A stretch of 13,810 nt of DNA from Pseudomonadota bacterium (GCA_023393895.1 JAEXBT010000032.1:1-13810); one strand, 5' to 3'; shown: positions 1 through 7,253, numbered from the stretch's first letter. A program made the numbers and translations. Notes: a model not told the origin generated them from the letters alone.

Positions 1-261
1 ATCCGCGCCTGGGTGGCGCCGCTTGACGAGTTCAGCTTCCCCTCCGGCCACACCCTGCACGCGGTCGCGTTCACCGTGGTCGCGCTGGCGTATTACCCGG
101 CGCTGGCCTGGCTGCTGATCCCGTTCACCGCCAGCGTCGCGCTCTCGCGCGTGGTGCTGGGCCTTCATTACCCGAGCGACGTGCTCGCCGCGACCGCCAT
201 CGGCAGCGCGCTTGCCGCGTTGTCGCTGTGGCTGCTGCCGGGCGTCAGCCTGTTCGCCTGA
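1..261 (+). CDS. PAP2-family phosphatase, C-terminal part (5' end outside window)
   Basis: The reading frame is open from base 1 and ends at TGA 259-261, giving 86 residues of a protein that begins before the window. Two of the three PAP2 (type 2 phosphatidic acid phosphatase) signature blocks are visible: FPSGH, and SRVVLGLHYPSD, which fits SRxxxxxHxxxD with the nucleophile His and its Asp. Between and after them lie hydrophobic stretches consistent with membrane helices, as expected for the integral-membrane members that dephosphorylate phosphatidate, undecaprenyl pyrophosphate or phosphatidylglycerol phosphate. The substrate cannot be told from this fragment. A GTG at 13 is in frame but is almost certainly internal, because the family's first motif (KxxxxxxRP) lies upstream of PSGH. 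The gene converges on the M28 peptidase gene with 21 nt between the stops. Confidence 0.88.
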   Translation: MRAWVAPLDEFSFPSGHTLHAVAFTVVALAYYPALAWLLIPFTASVALSRVVLGLHYPSDVLAATAIGSALAALSLWLLPGVSLFA

Positions 262-282
262 GCCCGGCCCGCCGCATCATCG

Positions 283-1878
283 TCAGTCGACGAATCGCTT
301 GCGCGGAAATCGATCCTTCATCATCGCCGCGTTGTAGGCGAAGGCCGCCACGATCGCCGACGCCTGCTTGAGGTCGTCCTCCGAGGCATGGTCCTGCACG
401 TCCAGGTGGGTGTGATGGACATTGCTGAAGTAGTCGAGGCGGTCCTGCACGAACTGGAACCCGGGCAGGCCCACCGCGTCGAAGGCGATGTGGTCGGTAC
501 TGCCGGTGTTGCGCTGCGTGACGATGGTGGCGCCCAGGTCGTTGAACGGCCTCAGCCAGTCCGCGAAGATCGGCGCCGCGGCGAGGTTCTCCTGCCCGTA
601 TACGCCACGGATCTTGCCGCTGCCGTTATCCAGGTTGAAGTAGACCGAGAAGCGCTCATAGCCCGGCAGTTTCTGCAGCGTGCCCTTGTTGCTGCGCATC
701 GAAACCGGCAGCGCCTTTTCAGCCGGATCGGCCGGCTCCGGATAGCGCGCATAGTGCCGTTCCACGTGCGAGCGCGAGCCCAGCAGGCCCTGCTCCTCGC
801 CGGTCCACAGGCCGATGCGGATGGTGCGGTTGGGCCGTGCGCCGACCGCCTTGAGGATGCGCATCGCCTCCATCATCACCGCCACGCCGGCACCATTGTC
901 GTTGGCGCCGGAACCGGCATGCCAGCTGTCCAGGTGCGCGCCGATCATCACGATCTCGTTGCGCTTCGGCCCGGTGCCCGGGATCTCGGCGATCACGTTG
1001 TAGCCGGGGCCGTTGGTCGAGGTGGTGAAGCGCGCGTCGGAGTTGAGCCGCAGGCGCACCGGCGCCTTGGCATCCAGCGCGCGCATGACCGTGTTGTAGT
1101 GCTCGGCGATCATGATGAACGACGCGACGCCATCGGCCTCGGTGCCCTTGCGCGAGCCGCCGCCCATGACGCGCACGATGCCATTGTCCCAGCTGGAGAT
1201 GCCGACGGTCGCGATCACGCCCTCGTCGAGCAGGAACTGGTTGAGCAGCGGCGCGAATTCCATCCGCTCCTTGAACGCCACTGCGTCTTTCGCGCGGTCG
1301 GCATCGCTGCGCTGGCGCGGCACCGGGAAGGCGATCAGGTCTTCCAGGCTCTTGTCGTCGTGGCGGTGGAAATCGGCCTGTTCGCCCGCCTTGTACGGCC
1401 GAAGCGCGTCGGTGAACACCACCTTGCCGCGCAGCTTGCCCTTCCACTTGTCGAGTTCCGCCTTGGAATCGAGCTTGGCGAAGACCGCTTCTCCCTCGAC
1501 CGGGCCATTGGTGCCCGGCGTCCAAGCCTTCGGCAATGCATGCAGCGGCATCGGGCGCGGGCCGAGCATCAGCACCGAGGCGTTCTGGAACTCCCAGCCG
1601 CGGCCGAGGTCGTCCACCTGCTCCTCGTGCACGTTCGACAGCCCCCATTCCGAGAGCCGGCCCCGCGTCCACTCGCTGGCGCGCGCATAAGAAGGCGAAT
1701 TGGTCAGCCGCGGACCGATGCGGTCGGTCAGGTGATCAAGCGTGGCCATCACCTGCGAGCGCTGCATCGCCTCCTGGCGGATGCGCCCGGTCATGTCCAG
1801 GTCGATCTGCTGGGCCTGCACGATTCCGCATGCCGCAATGCCGGCGGCCAGCGCCAGCGTCCATCCCTTCCGTTTCAT
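283..1878 (-). CDS. Exported M28-family zinc metallopeptidase
   Basis: This encodes 531 aa from ATG 1878. It is probably a secreted or periplasmic amino- or carboxypeptidase with two zinc ions. Residues 1-22 form a signal peptide (basic MKRK start, hydrophobic Ala/Leu core, VQA before QQ). An IAAC at 14-17 also fits a lipobox, so a lipoprotein is possible. The M28 ligand set is complete: His315 in GAHLD, bridging Asp327 in GANDNGAG, catalytic Glu360 and Glu361 in WTGEEQG, Asp417 in NLDNG, and His489 in HHTHLD. The roughly 180 residues between the N-terminal part and the first ligand (about 115-295) look like the protease-associated insertion seen in many M28 enzymes. An in-frame GTG at 1887 would add three residues. 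I prefer the ATG because GGGGTGGAG lies just upstream and MKRK makes a normal signal-peptide start. The exact substrate is unknown. Confidence 0.9.
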   Translation of the reverse strand: MKRKGWTLALAAGIAACGIVQAQQIDLDMTGRIRQEAMQRSQVMATLDHLTDRIGPRLTNSPSYARASEWTRGRLSEWGLSNVHEEQVDDLGRGWEFQNASVLMLGPRPMPLHALPKAWTPGTNGPVEGEAVFAKLDSKAELDKWKGKLRGKVVFTDALRPYKAGEQADFHRHDDKSLEDLIAFPVPRQRSDADRAKDAVAFKERMEFAPLLNQFLLDEGVIATVGISSWDNGIVRVMGGGSRKGTEADGVASFIMIAEHYNTVMRALDAKAPVRLRLNSDARFTTSTNGPGYNVIAEIPGTGPKRNEIVMIGAHLDSWHAGSGANDNGAGVAVMMEAMRILKAVGARPNRTIRIGLWTGEEQGLLGSRSHVERHYARYPEPADPAEKALPVSMRSNKGTLQKLPGYERFSVYFNLDNGSGKIRGVYGQENLAAAPIFADWLRPFNDLGATIVTQRNTGSTDHIAFDAVGLPGFQFVQDRLDYFSNVHHTHLDVQDHASEDDLKQASAIVAAFAYNAAMMKDRFPRKRFVD

Positions 1879-1908
1879 CTGCTCCACCCCGAGTGACCCA
1901 TCCGTCCG

Positions 1909-1914
1909 AGTCTA
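1909..1914 (-). promoter_or_regulatory. Possible -10 element for the M28 peptidase gene
   Basis: TAGACT on the minus strand matches TATAAT at four positions. It would start transcription about 24 nt upstream of the ATG at 1878, leaving room for the GGGGTGGAG ribosome site. No convincing -35 is seen at the right distance. The 106-nt gap after the hydrolase gene makes a separate promoter plausible but not proven. Confidence 0.3.
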
Positions 1915-1984
1915 GCCATGCGGCCGGCCCCTGCCGTAGGCCATCAGTCATGGTCGATGCGATCGCGGCCGCGCTTCAGGCCGT

Positions 1985-2893
1985 TCAGGCGGCGTGGCGC
2001 GCCTCGCTTCGCGGTTGCACCAGCCGCGCCCGCTGCACGCTCGGGAAATACTGCGAGGCCCAGTCGCGGTCGTTGGCGACCTGCGCCTGCGCCCGGCTCG
2101 CCTCCAGCGCCGCGAAATCGAGCTCCGCGATAGCCCAGCCCGCATCGCCCGTGGTTTCGGCCAGCAGCCCGTCTGCCGGCAGGCCCACGTCCATCGGCGC
2201 GATCAACGCGGCCTCGCCGGTGTTGACGTCGAGCGCCGGCGACCACGACGCCGTGCCCGCGGTCACCGCCTGGGCGACGAAACAGCGGTTCTCCAGCGCC
2301 CGAGCCAGACAGCCGACGCGCACGCGGGTAGCGCCCGCGGCGGTGTCGGTGCAACTCGGTACCAGCAGCAACCGGGCGCCAGCCTCGCATTGGGCGCGCA
2401 CCGGCAGCGGGAACTCGCTGTCGTAGCAGACCGCGATGCCCGCGCGCACGCCGCCGACCTCGAACACCTTGAGCGCATCGCCCGGCACGATCACCCCGGC
2501 CGCCTTCTCGAAGCCGGTCAGCCGCAACTTGTCCTGCCACAGGTGGCCGCCGTCGGGCGCGAACAGATAGCTGCGGTTGCGGTAGCGGCTGCCACCGATG
2601 TCCAGGAGGAAGCTGCCGGCGTTCACGTGCATGTCGAGCGTCGTCGCCAGGCGCGAGAACAGCACCACGAAGTCGTCATGCAGGGCTTGGGTGGCGGCGA
2701 GCGAGGCATGCAGGTCGCCACGGACGTCCGCATCGAACATCGCCGCCAGTTCCAGCGACAGGTATTCGGGCAGCACCGCCAGCCCGGCGCCGGCGGCTTT
2801 CGCCTCGCCCAGGAACGCTGCCTGCTTCTCGGCGAAGCCAGTGAAATCACGGACGGCATCGATCGGGTATTTCGCGCAGGCAACCTTCATCAT
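1985..2893 (-). CDS. Carbon-nitrogen hydrolase (nitrilase superfamily)
   Basis: This 302-aa protein of the nitrilase/CN-hydrolase fold carries the Glu-Lys-Cys triad: Glu43 in AVLPEY, Lys122 in QDKLRLTGFE, and the nucleophile Cys156 in AVCYDSEFP. Glu129 in the same loop as the Lys is the likely second Glu. Such enzymes hydrolyse amides, N-carbamoyl groups or, rarely, nitriles. The CYDSEFP context and PGD at 137-139 point to the amidase-like branches rather than true nitrilases, but the substrate cannot be assigned. There is no signal peptide, so it is cytoplasmic. The start is ATG 2893, which overlaps the TGA of the GNAT gene by 4 nt (ATGA), with GGAGAAGG just upstream. A second ATG follows directly at 2890. 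Translation is therefore probably coupled to the acetyltransferase, and the two proteins may act in one reaction sequence. Confidence 0.88.
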   Translation of the reverse strand: MMKVACAKYPIDAVRDFTGFAEKQAAFLGEAKAAGAGLAVLPEYLSLELAAMFDADVRGDLHASLAATQALHDDFVVLFSRLATTLDMHVNAGSFLLDIGGSRYRNRSYLFAPDGGHLWQDKLRLTGFEKAAGVIVPGDALKVFEVGGVRAGIAVCYDSEFPLPVRAQCEAGARLLLVPSCTDTAAGATRVRVGCLARALENRCFVAQAVTAGTASWSPALDVNTGEAALIAPMDVGLPADGLLAETTGDAGWAIAELDFAALEASRAQAQVANDRDWASQYFPSVQRARLVQPRSEARHAA

Positions 2894-3507
2894 GCCTTCT
2901 CCATTGGCCGCAGCCAGAACGTCAGTGTGTGGTCGATGTCGCCGCGTCCGGCCTCGGGCCAGCCCAGCGACATGCGGATGTCGTCGCGACGCGCGTAGCC
3001 GCGCTTTGTCCAGAACGCCGCGTTGTCGCGATGGCCCGGCGGCCGGCGCGGATCGTCGTCGCTGCGGTCGACCGCGGCGAATGCGGTGAGGTCGAAGCCG
3101 CCGAGCGCGCGTGCATGCGTCTCGCGCGCATCGAAGAATGCATGCCCGATGCCGCGACCCCGATACGCCGGCAGCAGCACCGATTCGCCGCAGTAGAACA
3201 CCCGTGCCGGATCGATGCCTGCCGCCGCGAGCGGCGCACAGAAGGCCTCCGACTCATCGGCCAGCGGCAACCCGGTGGAGGCGCCTACCACCGCATCGCC
3301 TGCCTTCGCCAGCACCACAACGCTGCGTGGCGACTTGGCATAGATGCGCAGGTAATCGGCCTCGTAGGCGGCGTCGCCCTCGTACAGGTAGGGCCATTCG
3401 CGGAACACCGCGATGCGCAACCTTGCCAGCGCATCCAGCCTTGGCGCGACGGCGGCGCCGTGGAGGATTTCGAGTGAAAACTTCGCATCGTCCATTGGTC
3501 TGCTCAT
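2890..3507 (-). CDS. GNAT-family N-acetyltransferase, paired with the CN hydrolase
   Basis: This 205-aa protein has a GNAT fold. Motif A is ESVLLPAYRGRGIG, with the acetyl-CoA pyrophosphate loop R116-x-x-G119-x-G121, and a late FWTKRGY at 166-171 fits motif B. The acceptor substrate is unknown. The start is ATG 3507, with GAGG close upstream; a second in-frame ATG at 3495 would remove four residues. Its stop lies inside the start of the CN hydrolase gene, so the two are co-transcribed and probably translationally coupled. It lies 48 nt downstream of creD on the same strand and could be read through from the cre promoter, although a -10-like TAGAAT directly before its start suggests its own transcript. 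It is unrelated in close sequence to the second GNAT at 9550-10122. Confidence 0.85.
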   Translation of the reverse strand: MSRPMDDAKFSLEILHGAAVAPRLDALARLRIAVFREWPYLYEGDAAYEADYLRIYAKSPRSVVVLAKAGDAVVGASTGLPLADESEAFCAPLAAAGIDPARVFYCGESVLLPAYRGRGIGHAFFDARETHARALGGFDLTAFAAVDRSDDDPRRPPGHRDNAAFWTKRGYARRDDIRMSLGWPEAGRGDIDHTLTFWLRPMEKA

Positions 3508-3514
3508 GCCCTCG

Positions 3515-3520
3515 ATTCTA
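3515..3520 (-). promoter_or_regulatory. -10-like TAGAAT immediately upstream of the GNAT gene
   Basis: TAGAAT on the minus strand matches the -10 consensus at five of six positions. It ends 7 nt before the ATG at 3507, so transcription would begin at about the start codon and the mRNA would be leaderless or nearly so. No good -35 is visible. The GAGG between this hexamer and the ATG could instead act as a ribosome site on a longer transcript coming from creD. Confidence 0.4.
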
Positions 3521-3555
3521 GGCGGCGGTGCAACGGCGGGCGCTGCTTGCCACGC

Positions 3556-4977
3556 TCAGGTCCGCGTCTCCGGTGCGGCCGGTGCGCGCCCCATGCCGAG
3601 CGCGTACCAGTCCACCTTGCGGGTGGCGACCATGATTGCGGCCAGGATCACGAACAGCAGCGCGGAACCGACTGCGAGCGCGTTGTCCTCCATCAGCAGC
3701 AGGCCGTAAAGCGCGGCATACAGCGTGGTGAGCATGCCGGCGAAGCCGAGCCCGCGCGCCAACCCGCCGAGCACCGCACTGAGATAGAAACCGATCAACC
3801 CGATGCAGGCGACGGCCGCCGCCAAGTAGGCCCAGCCGAACGGCACGTGCTCCGACAGGCTGAGCAGCAGCAGGAAGAAGATCGCGATCGCGAGACCGAC
3901 CAGCCCGTACTGGATCGGGTGCACGCGCACCTGCCGCAGCAGCTCGAACATGAAGAAGCCGGCGAAGGTCAGCGCCACGAACAGCACGCCGTACTTGGTG
4001 GCGCGCTCGGCCATCAGATAGGGATTGACTGGATCGACCAGCGCCACCTGGGTCAGGTCACGGCCATCGTGCTGCCAGCTGCCCTCGCTCCAGCGCTGCT
4101 GCGCATTGGTGGCGAGTGCGTCCACCTGCCAGCGCGCCTTGAAGCCGGCAGCGTCGATGTCGTGGCGCGGCAGGATGCCGCTGAAGCTTGGATGCGGCCA
4201 GCTCGAACGCAGGCCGATGTCGTTGGCATCGCCGAGCGGCAGCACGCCGAAGCGCTCGGTGCCCGCGAGTGCCAGCTGCAGCCGCGTCGAGAGCTTCAGC
4301 ACTTGTCCGGCCTGCACCGCGGCAAGCGGCGCGTGCAGGCCACTGCCAGCGCGTTCGGCATCCACGCTGGCCGCCGCAGCCGCCGCAGCCGCCGCGCGCA
4401 CCGCCTCCGATGCGTCCACCGGCAGGGCGGTCTGCAACGCGACCCCGCTGATGCCGCTGCCCTGCGCCGCCTGCACGCGGCTGCCGTCGATCTCCAGCAG
4501 CGGCGTGCCGCGTAGTCCGCGCACGTCAGTGATGCTCCAGGATACGAAGGGTTGGCCGATCACGCGCGTGGTCGATGCCGCATCGGCGGGGATGCGCGCG
4601 TCGAAGTCCGCGGCGACATCGCCCTTCCACTCGTACACGCGCACCCTGTGCAGCCCGCGTTTGCGGATCGACGGCGCCAGCACGCCATCCACCTTCAACT
4701 GCTTCGGAAAGAAGCGCCAACGGCCCTGCCGGGTCTCGGCCACCTCGCGCACGCTGCCGTTGGCCTCGCCGACGCGACGGATCACGGTCTCGCTGTAGGG
4801 CACCACCAGCACCGGGCCGGCGAGCGTCTGCGCCTGCCCCACGCTGGCGGCGATGTCGGCGACCGCCTCGGCGCGGTAGCGCTGGCGCTCTTGGATGACG
4901 CCGAAGATCATCATCAGCGGGATCAGGATGGCCAGCGTCATCGCGCCCACCATCGCAAGCTTGAGCCACAGTTTCAT
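3556..4977 (-). CDS. creD: CreD inner-membrane protein (cell envelope integrity)
   Basis: This 473-aa protein matches the CreD architecture. A single N-terminal membrane helix (about 8-28) is followed by a long periplasmic domain (about 30-320) and then a C-terminal bundle of about five helices (roughly 328-450). The family's conserved junction appears as VDPVNPYLMAERATKYGVLF at 314-333, followed by LTFAGFFMFELL. E. coli CreD is of similar length (about 450 aa). It is the main output of the CreBC system and influences envelope integrity and beta-lactam tolerance, though its biochemical role is not established. The start is ATG 4977, with GGAG 6 nt upstream (4984-4987). A nine-Ala run at 195-203 comes from a 9-bp tandem repeat in the periplasmic domain. 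The 102-nt gap after creC contains a perfect cre-tag, which points to CreB-dependent transcription. Confidence 0.93.
   Translation of the reverse strand: MKLWLKLAMVGAMTLAILIPLMMIFGVIQERQRYRAEAVADIAASVGQAQTLAGPVLVVPYSETVIRRVGEANGSVREVAETRQGRWRFFPKQLKVDGVLAPSIRKRGLHRVRVYEWKGDVAADFDARIPADAASTTRVIGQPFVSWSITDVRGLRGTPLLEIDGSRVQAAQGSGISGVALQTALPVDASEAVRAAAAAAAAASVDAERAGSGLHAPLAAVQAGQVLKLSTRLQLALAGTERFGVLPLGDANDIGLRSSWPHPSFSGILPRHDIDAAGFKARWQVDALATNAQQRWSEGSWQHDGRDLTQVALVDPVNPYLMAERATKYGVLFVALTFAGFFMFELLRQVRVHPIQYGLVGLAIAIFFLLLLSLSEHVPFGWAYLAAAVACIGLIGFYLSAVLGGLARGLGFAGMLTTLYAALYGLLLMEDNALAVGSALLFVILAAIMVATRKVDWYALGMGRAPAAPETRT
4371..4397 (-). repeat. 9-bp tandem repeat inside creD (poly-Ala)
   Basis: On the + strand the unit CCGCCGCAG occurs twice exactly and a third time with the last two bases changed. 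It largely encodes the run of nine alanines at residues 195-203 of CreD. The unit is a multiple of three, so gain or loss of copies would change length without breaking the frame. It sits in a part of the periplasmic domain that appears poorly conserved. Confidence 0.8.
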
Positions 4978-5045
4978 CGGATGCTCCGCATCGTTCGGGA
5001 TGCGCGCAGGGTGCGATGCGGATGTGGGGCGCCGATGCCGCGACG

Positions 5046-5061
5046 GTGAAGTGGCGGTGAA
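5046..5061 (-). promoter_or_regulatory. cre-tag / blr-tag (CreB binding site) upstream of creD
   Basis: The minus strand reads TTCAC, CGCCAC, TTCAC: a perfect match to the CreB (BlrA) recognition sequence TTCAC-N6-TTCAC known from Enterobacteria, Aeromonas and relatives. The half-sites sit in an 8-bp direct repeat with an 11-bp period (one helical turn), as expected for two response-regulator monomers on one DNA face. The site begins 18 nt after the creC stop and ends 68 nt before the creD ATG. A weak -10-like CACATC lies about 19 nt downstream of the proximal half-site. There is no similar repeat in the creB upstream region. Confidence 0.85.
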
Positions 5062-5079
5062 GCGACGGGTTGCAGCAGG

Positions 5080-6516
5080 TCAGGCGGCAGGCAACGCGAG
5101 CGTGGCGATCGCGCCGCCCTCCTCGCCGTTGGTTAGCGTGGCCTCGCCGCCGTGCAGTGCGGCGACTTCGGCCACGAACGGCAGGCCGAGCCCGCTGCTG
5201 CGGCTGCCGCCGTCCGGCCGCGCCAGCGAATAGAAGCGCTCGAACACTCGCGCCTGTGCATAGCCAGGCACGCCCGGGCCGGCATCGTGGACACGGATCA
5301 CCACGCGCTCGCCCTCGCGCGAGGCATCGATGCGCACGGTGGCATCCGCCGGCGAATACGCGATCGCGTTGTCGATCAGGTTCCCGAGGGCCTGCCGCAG
5401 CAGGAAGGCATCCCCTCGCACCTGCAGCCGCGGATCGACCGCGGTTGCCTGCAGCCGCACACGCTGCGCCTCGGCGCGTGGGGCAAGGTCGCGCACCGCA
5501 TCGTCCACCACGCCGCTGATGGCGACGCGGTCGGTGGCATCCAGCCGTTGGCGATGCTCCACCGCCGCCAGCGCCAGCAGCTTGTCCACCATCTGCGCCA
5601 GCCGGTCGCCCTGCTCATGGATGATCCCGATGAAGCGTGTGCGCTCGGCGGCATCCATCCTCGCCCCCTCGTCCTGCAACAGCTCGGCACTGCCGCGGAT
5701 CGCCGCCTGAGGCGATTTCAGCTCGTGGGTCAGCGCATGCACGTACTCCTCCACGTACTGCTTGCCTTCCAGCTTTTCGCGCATTGTCGCCAGCGCGCGG
5801 CCAAGCACGCCGAACTCGCCATGCGCCTCGGGCACGGCGGCGCGTTCGCCACGGGTCACCGCATCGGCATAGCGACGCAGGCGCCCCAACTGGCTGGACA
5901 GCCACCAGGCCACCAGCACGCCGACCGCGAGCGCCGCCACCAGCAGGCCGATGCCGGCATCGCGCACCTTGGCCTGGCTGCGGGTGATGAAGGGCTCGAC
6001 GGTGCGGTTGGGCTTGGCCACCGTCAGCACGCCGACGATGCGGCCGTTGTCGAAGATCGGCGCCGCCACGTGCATCACCGTGCTGCCATCGTCGCCCGGC
6101 GTTTCCGGGCTGGAGCGCGCGCCATATTGCCCCCGCAGTGTGCGGGCGACATCGTTCCAGCGCGAGTTGTCACGGCCGACATCGCGTCCATCGCTGTCGT
6201 AGAGCACGATGCCGCGCGCGTCGGTGATGCTGATGCGGTAGGCGGTGCGCAACTTGCTGAAGCCGTGGATGTCGGCGCCGACGTCGCGCCGCTGGGTCGC
6301 AGCGACCGCGGCGGCGAAGCGGCCATCGGCCAGCCGCCCTGCCTTCATGTCGTCGGCGGCGAGTTCGGCCAGCAGGTTGGCGGTGTCGATCAGCGTGTCT
6401 TCCATCGCCTGGCGCACGCCCGGCTTGATCTGCTCGACGAATACCTGTGCCAGCAGCACCGCCGCCAGCGCCACGATCAGGAAGTAGCCGAACAGCACGC
6501 GCAGCCCGACCCTCAT
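5080..6516 (-). CDS. creC: CreC sensor histidine kinase
   Basis: This is the 478-aa membrane kinase of the CreBC two-component system. Membrane helices at about 8-28 and 187-206 flank a periplasmic sensor domain of about 155 residues, followed by a HAMP-like linker (about 207-255). The phospho-accepting His264 is in ALTHELKSP. The ATPase domain shows the N box LGNLIDNAIAYSP (Asn379, Asn383), G1 box DAGPGVP (411-417), F box VFERFYS, and G2 box GLGLP (441-445). Length and domain order match E. coli CreC (about 474 aa). It probably senses an envelope or cell-wall signal, such as low-molecular-mass PBP inhibition, and phosphorylates CreB. The start is ATG 6516, which overlaps the creB stop (ATGA), with GGAGG about 10 nt upstream. 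Assignment rests on order with CreB and CreD as well as sequence. Confidence 0.93.
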   Translation of the reverse strand: MRVGLRVLFGYFLIVALAAVLLAQVFVEQIKPGVRQAMEDTLIDTANLLAELAADDMKAGRLADGRFAAAVAATQRRDVGADIHGFSKLRTAYRISITDARGIVLYDSDGRDVGRDNSRWNDVARTLRGQYGARSSPETPGDDGSTVMHVAAPIFDNGRIVGVLTVAKPNRTVEPFITRSQAKVRDAGIGLLVAALAVGVLVAWWLSSQLGRLRRYADAVTRGERAAVPEAHGEFGVLGRALATMREKLEGKQYVEEYVHALTHELKSPQAAIRGSAELLQDEGARMDAAERTRFIGIIHEQGDRLAQMVDKLLALAAVEHRQRLDATDRVAISGVVDDAVRDLAPRAEAQRVRLQATAVDPRLQVRGDAFLLRQALGNLIDNAIAYSPADATVRIDASREGERVVIRVHDAGPGVPGYAQARVFERFYSLARPDGGSRSSGLGLPFVAEVAALHGGEATLTNGEEGGAIATLALPAA

Positions 6517-7199
6517 CCGCCACCGACCTCCAGCGAATAGCCCATGCCGCGATGCGTGCGGATCGGGTCGCAGGCGGGGTCGATCGCACGCAGCTTGGCG
6601 CGCACGGTCTTGACGTGGGTATCGACGGTGCGGTCGCCGCTGTCGAGCGCATCCTCCCAGACCCGGTCCATCAGTTGCGCGCGGCTCAGCACCGCGCCCG
6701 GGCGCGCCAGCAACGCGGAGAGCAGGCCGTATTCGTAGCGGGTGAGGTCCAGCACGCGTTCATCGAAGCGGACGCGGTGGCCGGCCTCGTCGATGCCGAA
6801 GCGTCCGTGCACGCGCCAGCCACCTGCCTGTTCCGGCACGGCGCGACGCAGGCGGGCGCGGACCCGTGCCACCAGCTCGCGCGGCGAGAACGGCTTGGAG
6901 ACATAGTCATCCCCCCCCAGCTCCAGCCCGAGCACGCGGTCGACCTCGCCGTCGCGCGCGGTCAGGAAGATCACCGGCACCGACGATTCCGCACGCAGCG
7001 CGCGGCAGACATCGAAGCCGCTGGCATCGGGCAGGCCGACGTCGAGGATCAGCAGGTCGACGCCGCCCCGCCGCAGCCGCGGCAGCACCTCCCCGCCCAG
7101 CAGCACGTGTTCCGCCTGCCAGCCCTCGGCGCGCAGCGCGTACAGCACGGTCTGGGCGATGGCGCTTTCGTCCTCGGCGATCAGGATGGTCGTCGGCAT
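6513..7199 (-). CDS. creB: CreB response regulator (OmpR/PhoB type)
   Basis: This 228-aa response regulator has a receiver domain (about 1-120) with acidic pocket Glu9/Asp10, phospho-acceptor Asp53 in ILDVGLPD, Thr80 and Lys102 in SKPFSP. An OmpR-type winged helix follows (about 127-225) with the usual DRTVDTHVKTVRAKL recognition helix and the RGMGY hairpin. E. coli CreB is 229 aa. Phosphorylated CreB binds TTCAC-N6-TTCAC, and one such site lies before creD. The start is ATG 7199. AGGA 7 nt upstream can serve as ribosome site, but the same bases form a -10-like TAGGAT, so initiation may be leaderless. The gene is divergent from rlmJ with 69 nt between the starts. A run of eight G residues lies in the receiver coding region. 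Confidence 0.93.
   Translation of the reverse strand: MPTTILIAEDESAIAQTVLYALRAEGWQAEHVLLGGEVLPRLRRGGVDLLILDVGLPDASGFDVCRALRAESSVPVIFLTARDGEVDRVLGLELGGDDYVSKPFSPRELVARVRARLRRAVPEQAGGWRVHGRFGIDEAGHRVRFDERVLDLTRYEYGLLSALLARPGAVLSRAQLMDRVWEDALDSGDRTVDTHVKTVRAKLRAIDPACDPIRTHRGMGYSLEVGGG
6911..6918. repeat. C8 (G8 on coding strand) homopolymer in creB
   Basis: Eight consecutive C on the + strand encode the Gly-Gly just before Asp-Asp-Tyr in the CreB receiver, a few residues before Lys102. Slippage would truncate CreB before its DNA-binding domain. Being a homopolymer, it is also a likely place for a read error. Confidence 0.9.
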
Positions 7200-7205
7200 G
7201 GCCGC

Positions 7206-7211
7206 ATCCTA
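7206..7211 (-). promoter_or_regulatory. -10-like TAGGAT or Shine-Dalgarno AGGA before creB
   Basis: TAGGAT on the minus strand ends 6 nt before the creB ATG. As a -10 element (four of six) it would put the first transcribed base on the start codon. As AGGA it is a ribosome site at 7-nt spacing. The two readings exclude each other and cannot be separated from sequence. Confidence 0.35.
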
Positions 7212-7253
7212 ACCGCGCGCCGCCGGCGCTTTGTGTGGCGGGCGCGAAGTGGA

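Noticed and set aside
388..1896. 502-aa open frame antisense to the M28 peptidase
   Set aside because: The minus-strand frame has a signal peptide and a full zinc-ligand set; the + frame has none.
1964..1973. 10-bp palindrome CGCGGCCGCG downstream of the CN-hydrolase gene
   Set aside because: No loop, so not a terminator hairpin; such GC palindromes are expected at this base composition.
5152..6540. 462-aa open frame antisense to creC
   Set aside because: Overlaps the clearly coding kinase; translation is His/Gln/Arg rich without recognisable motifs.
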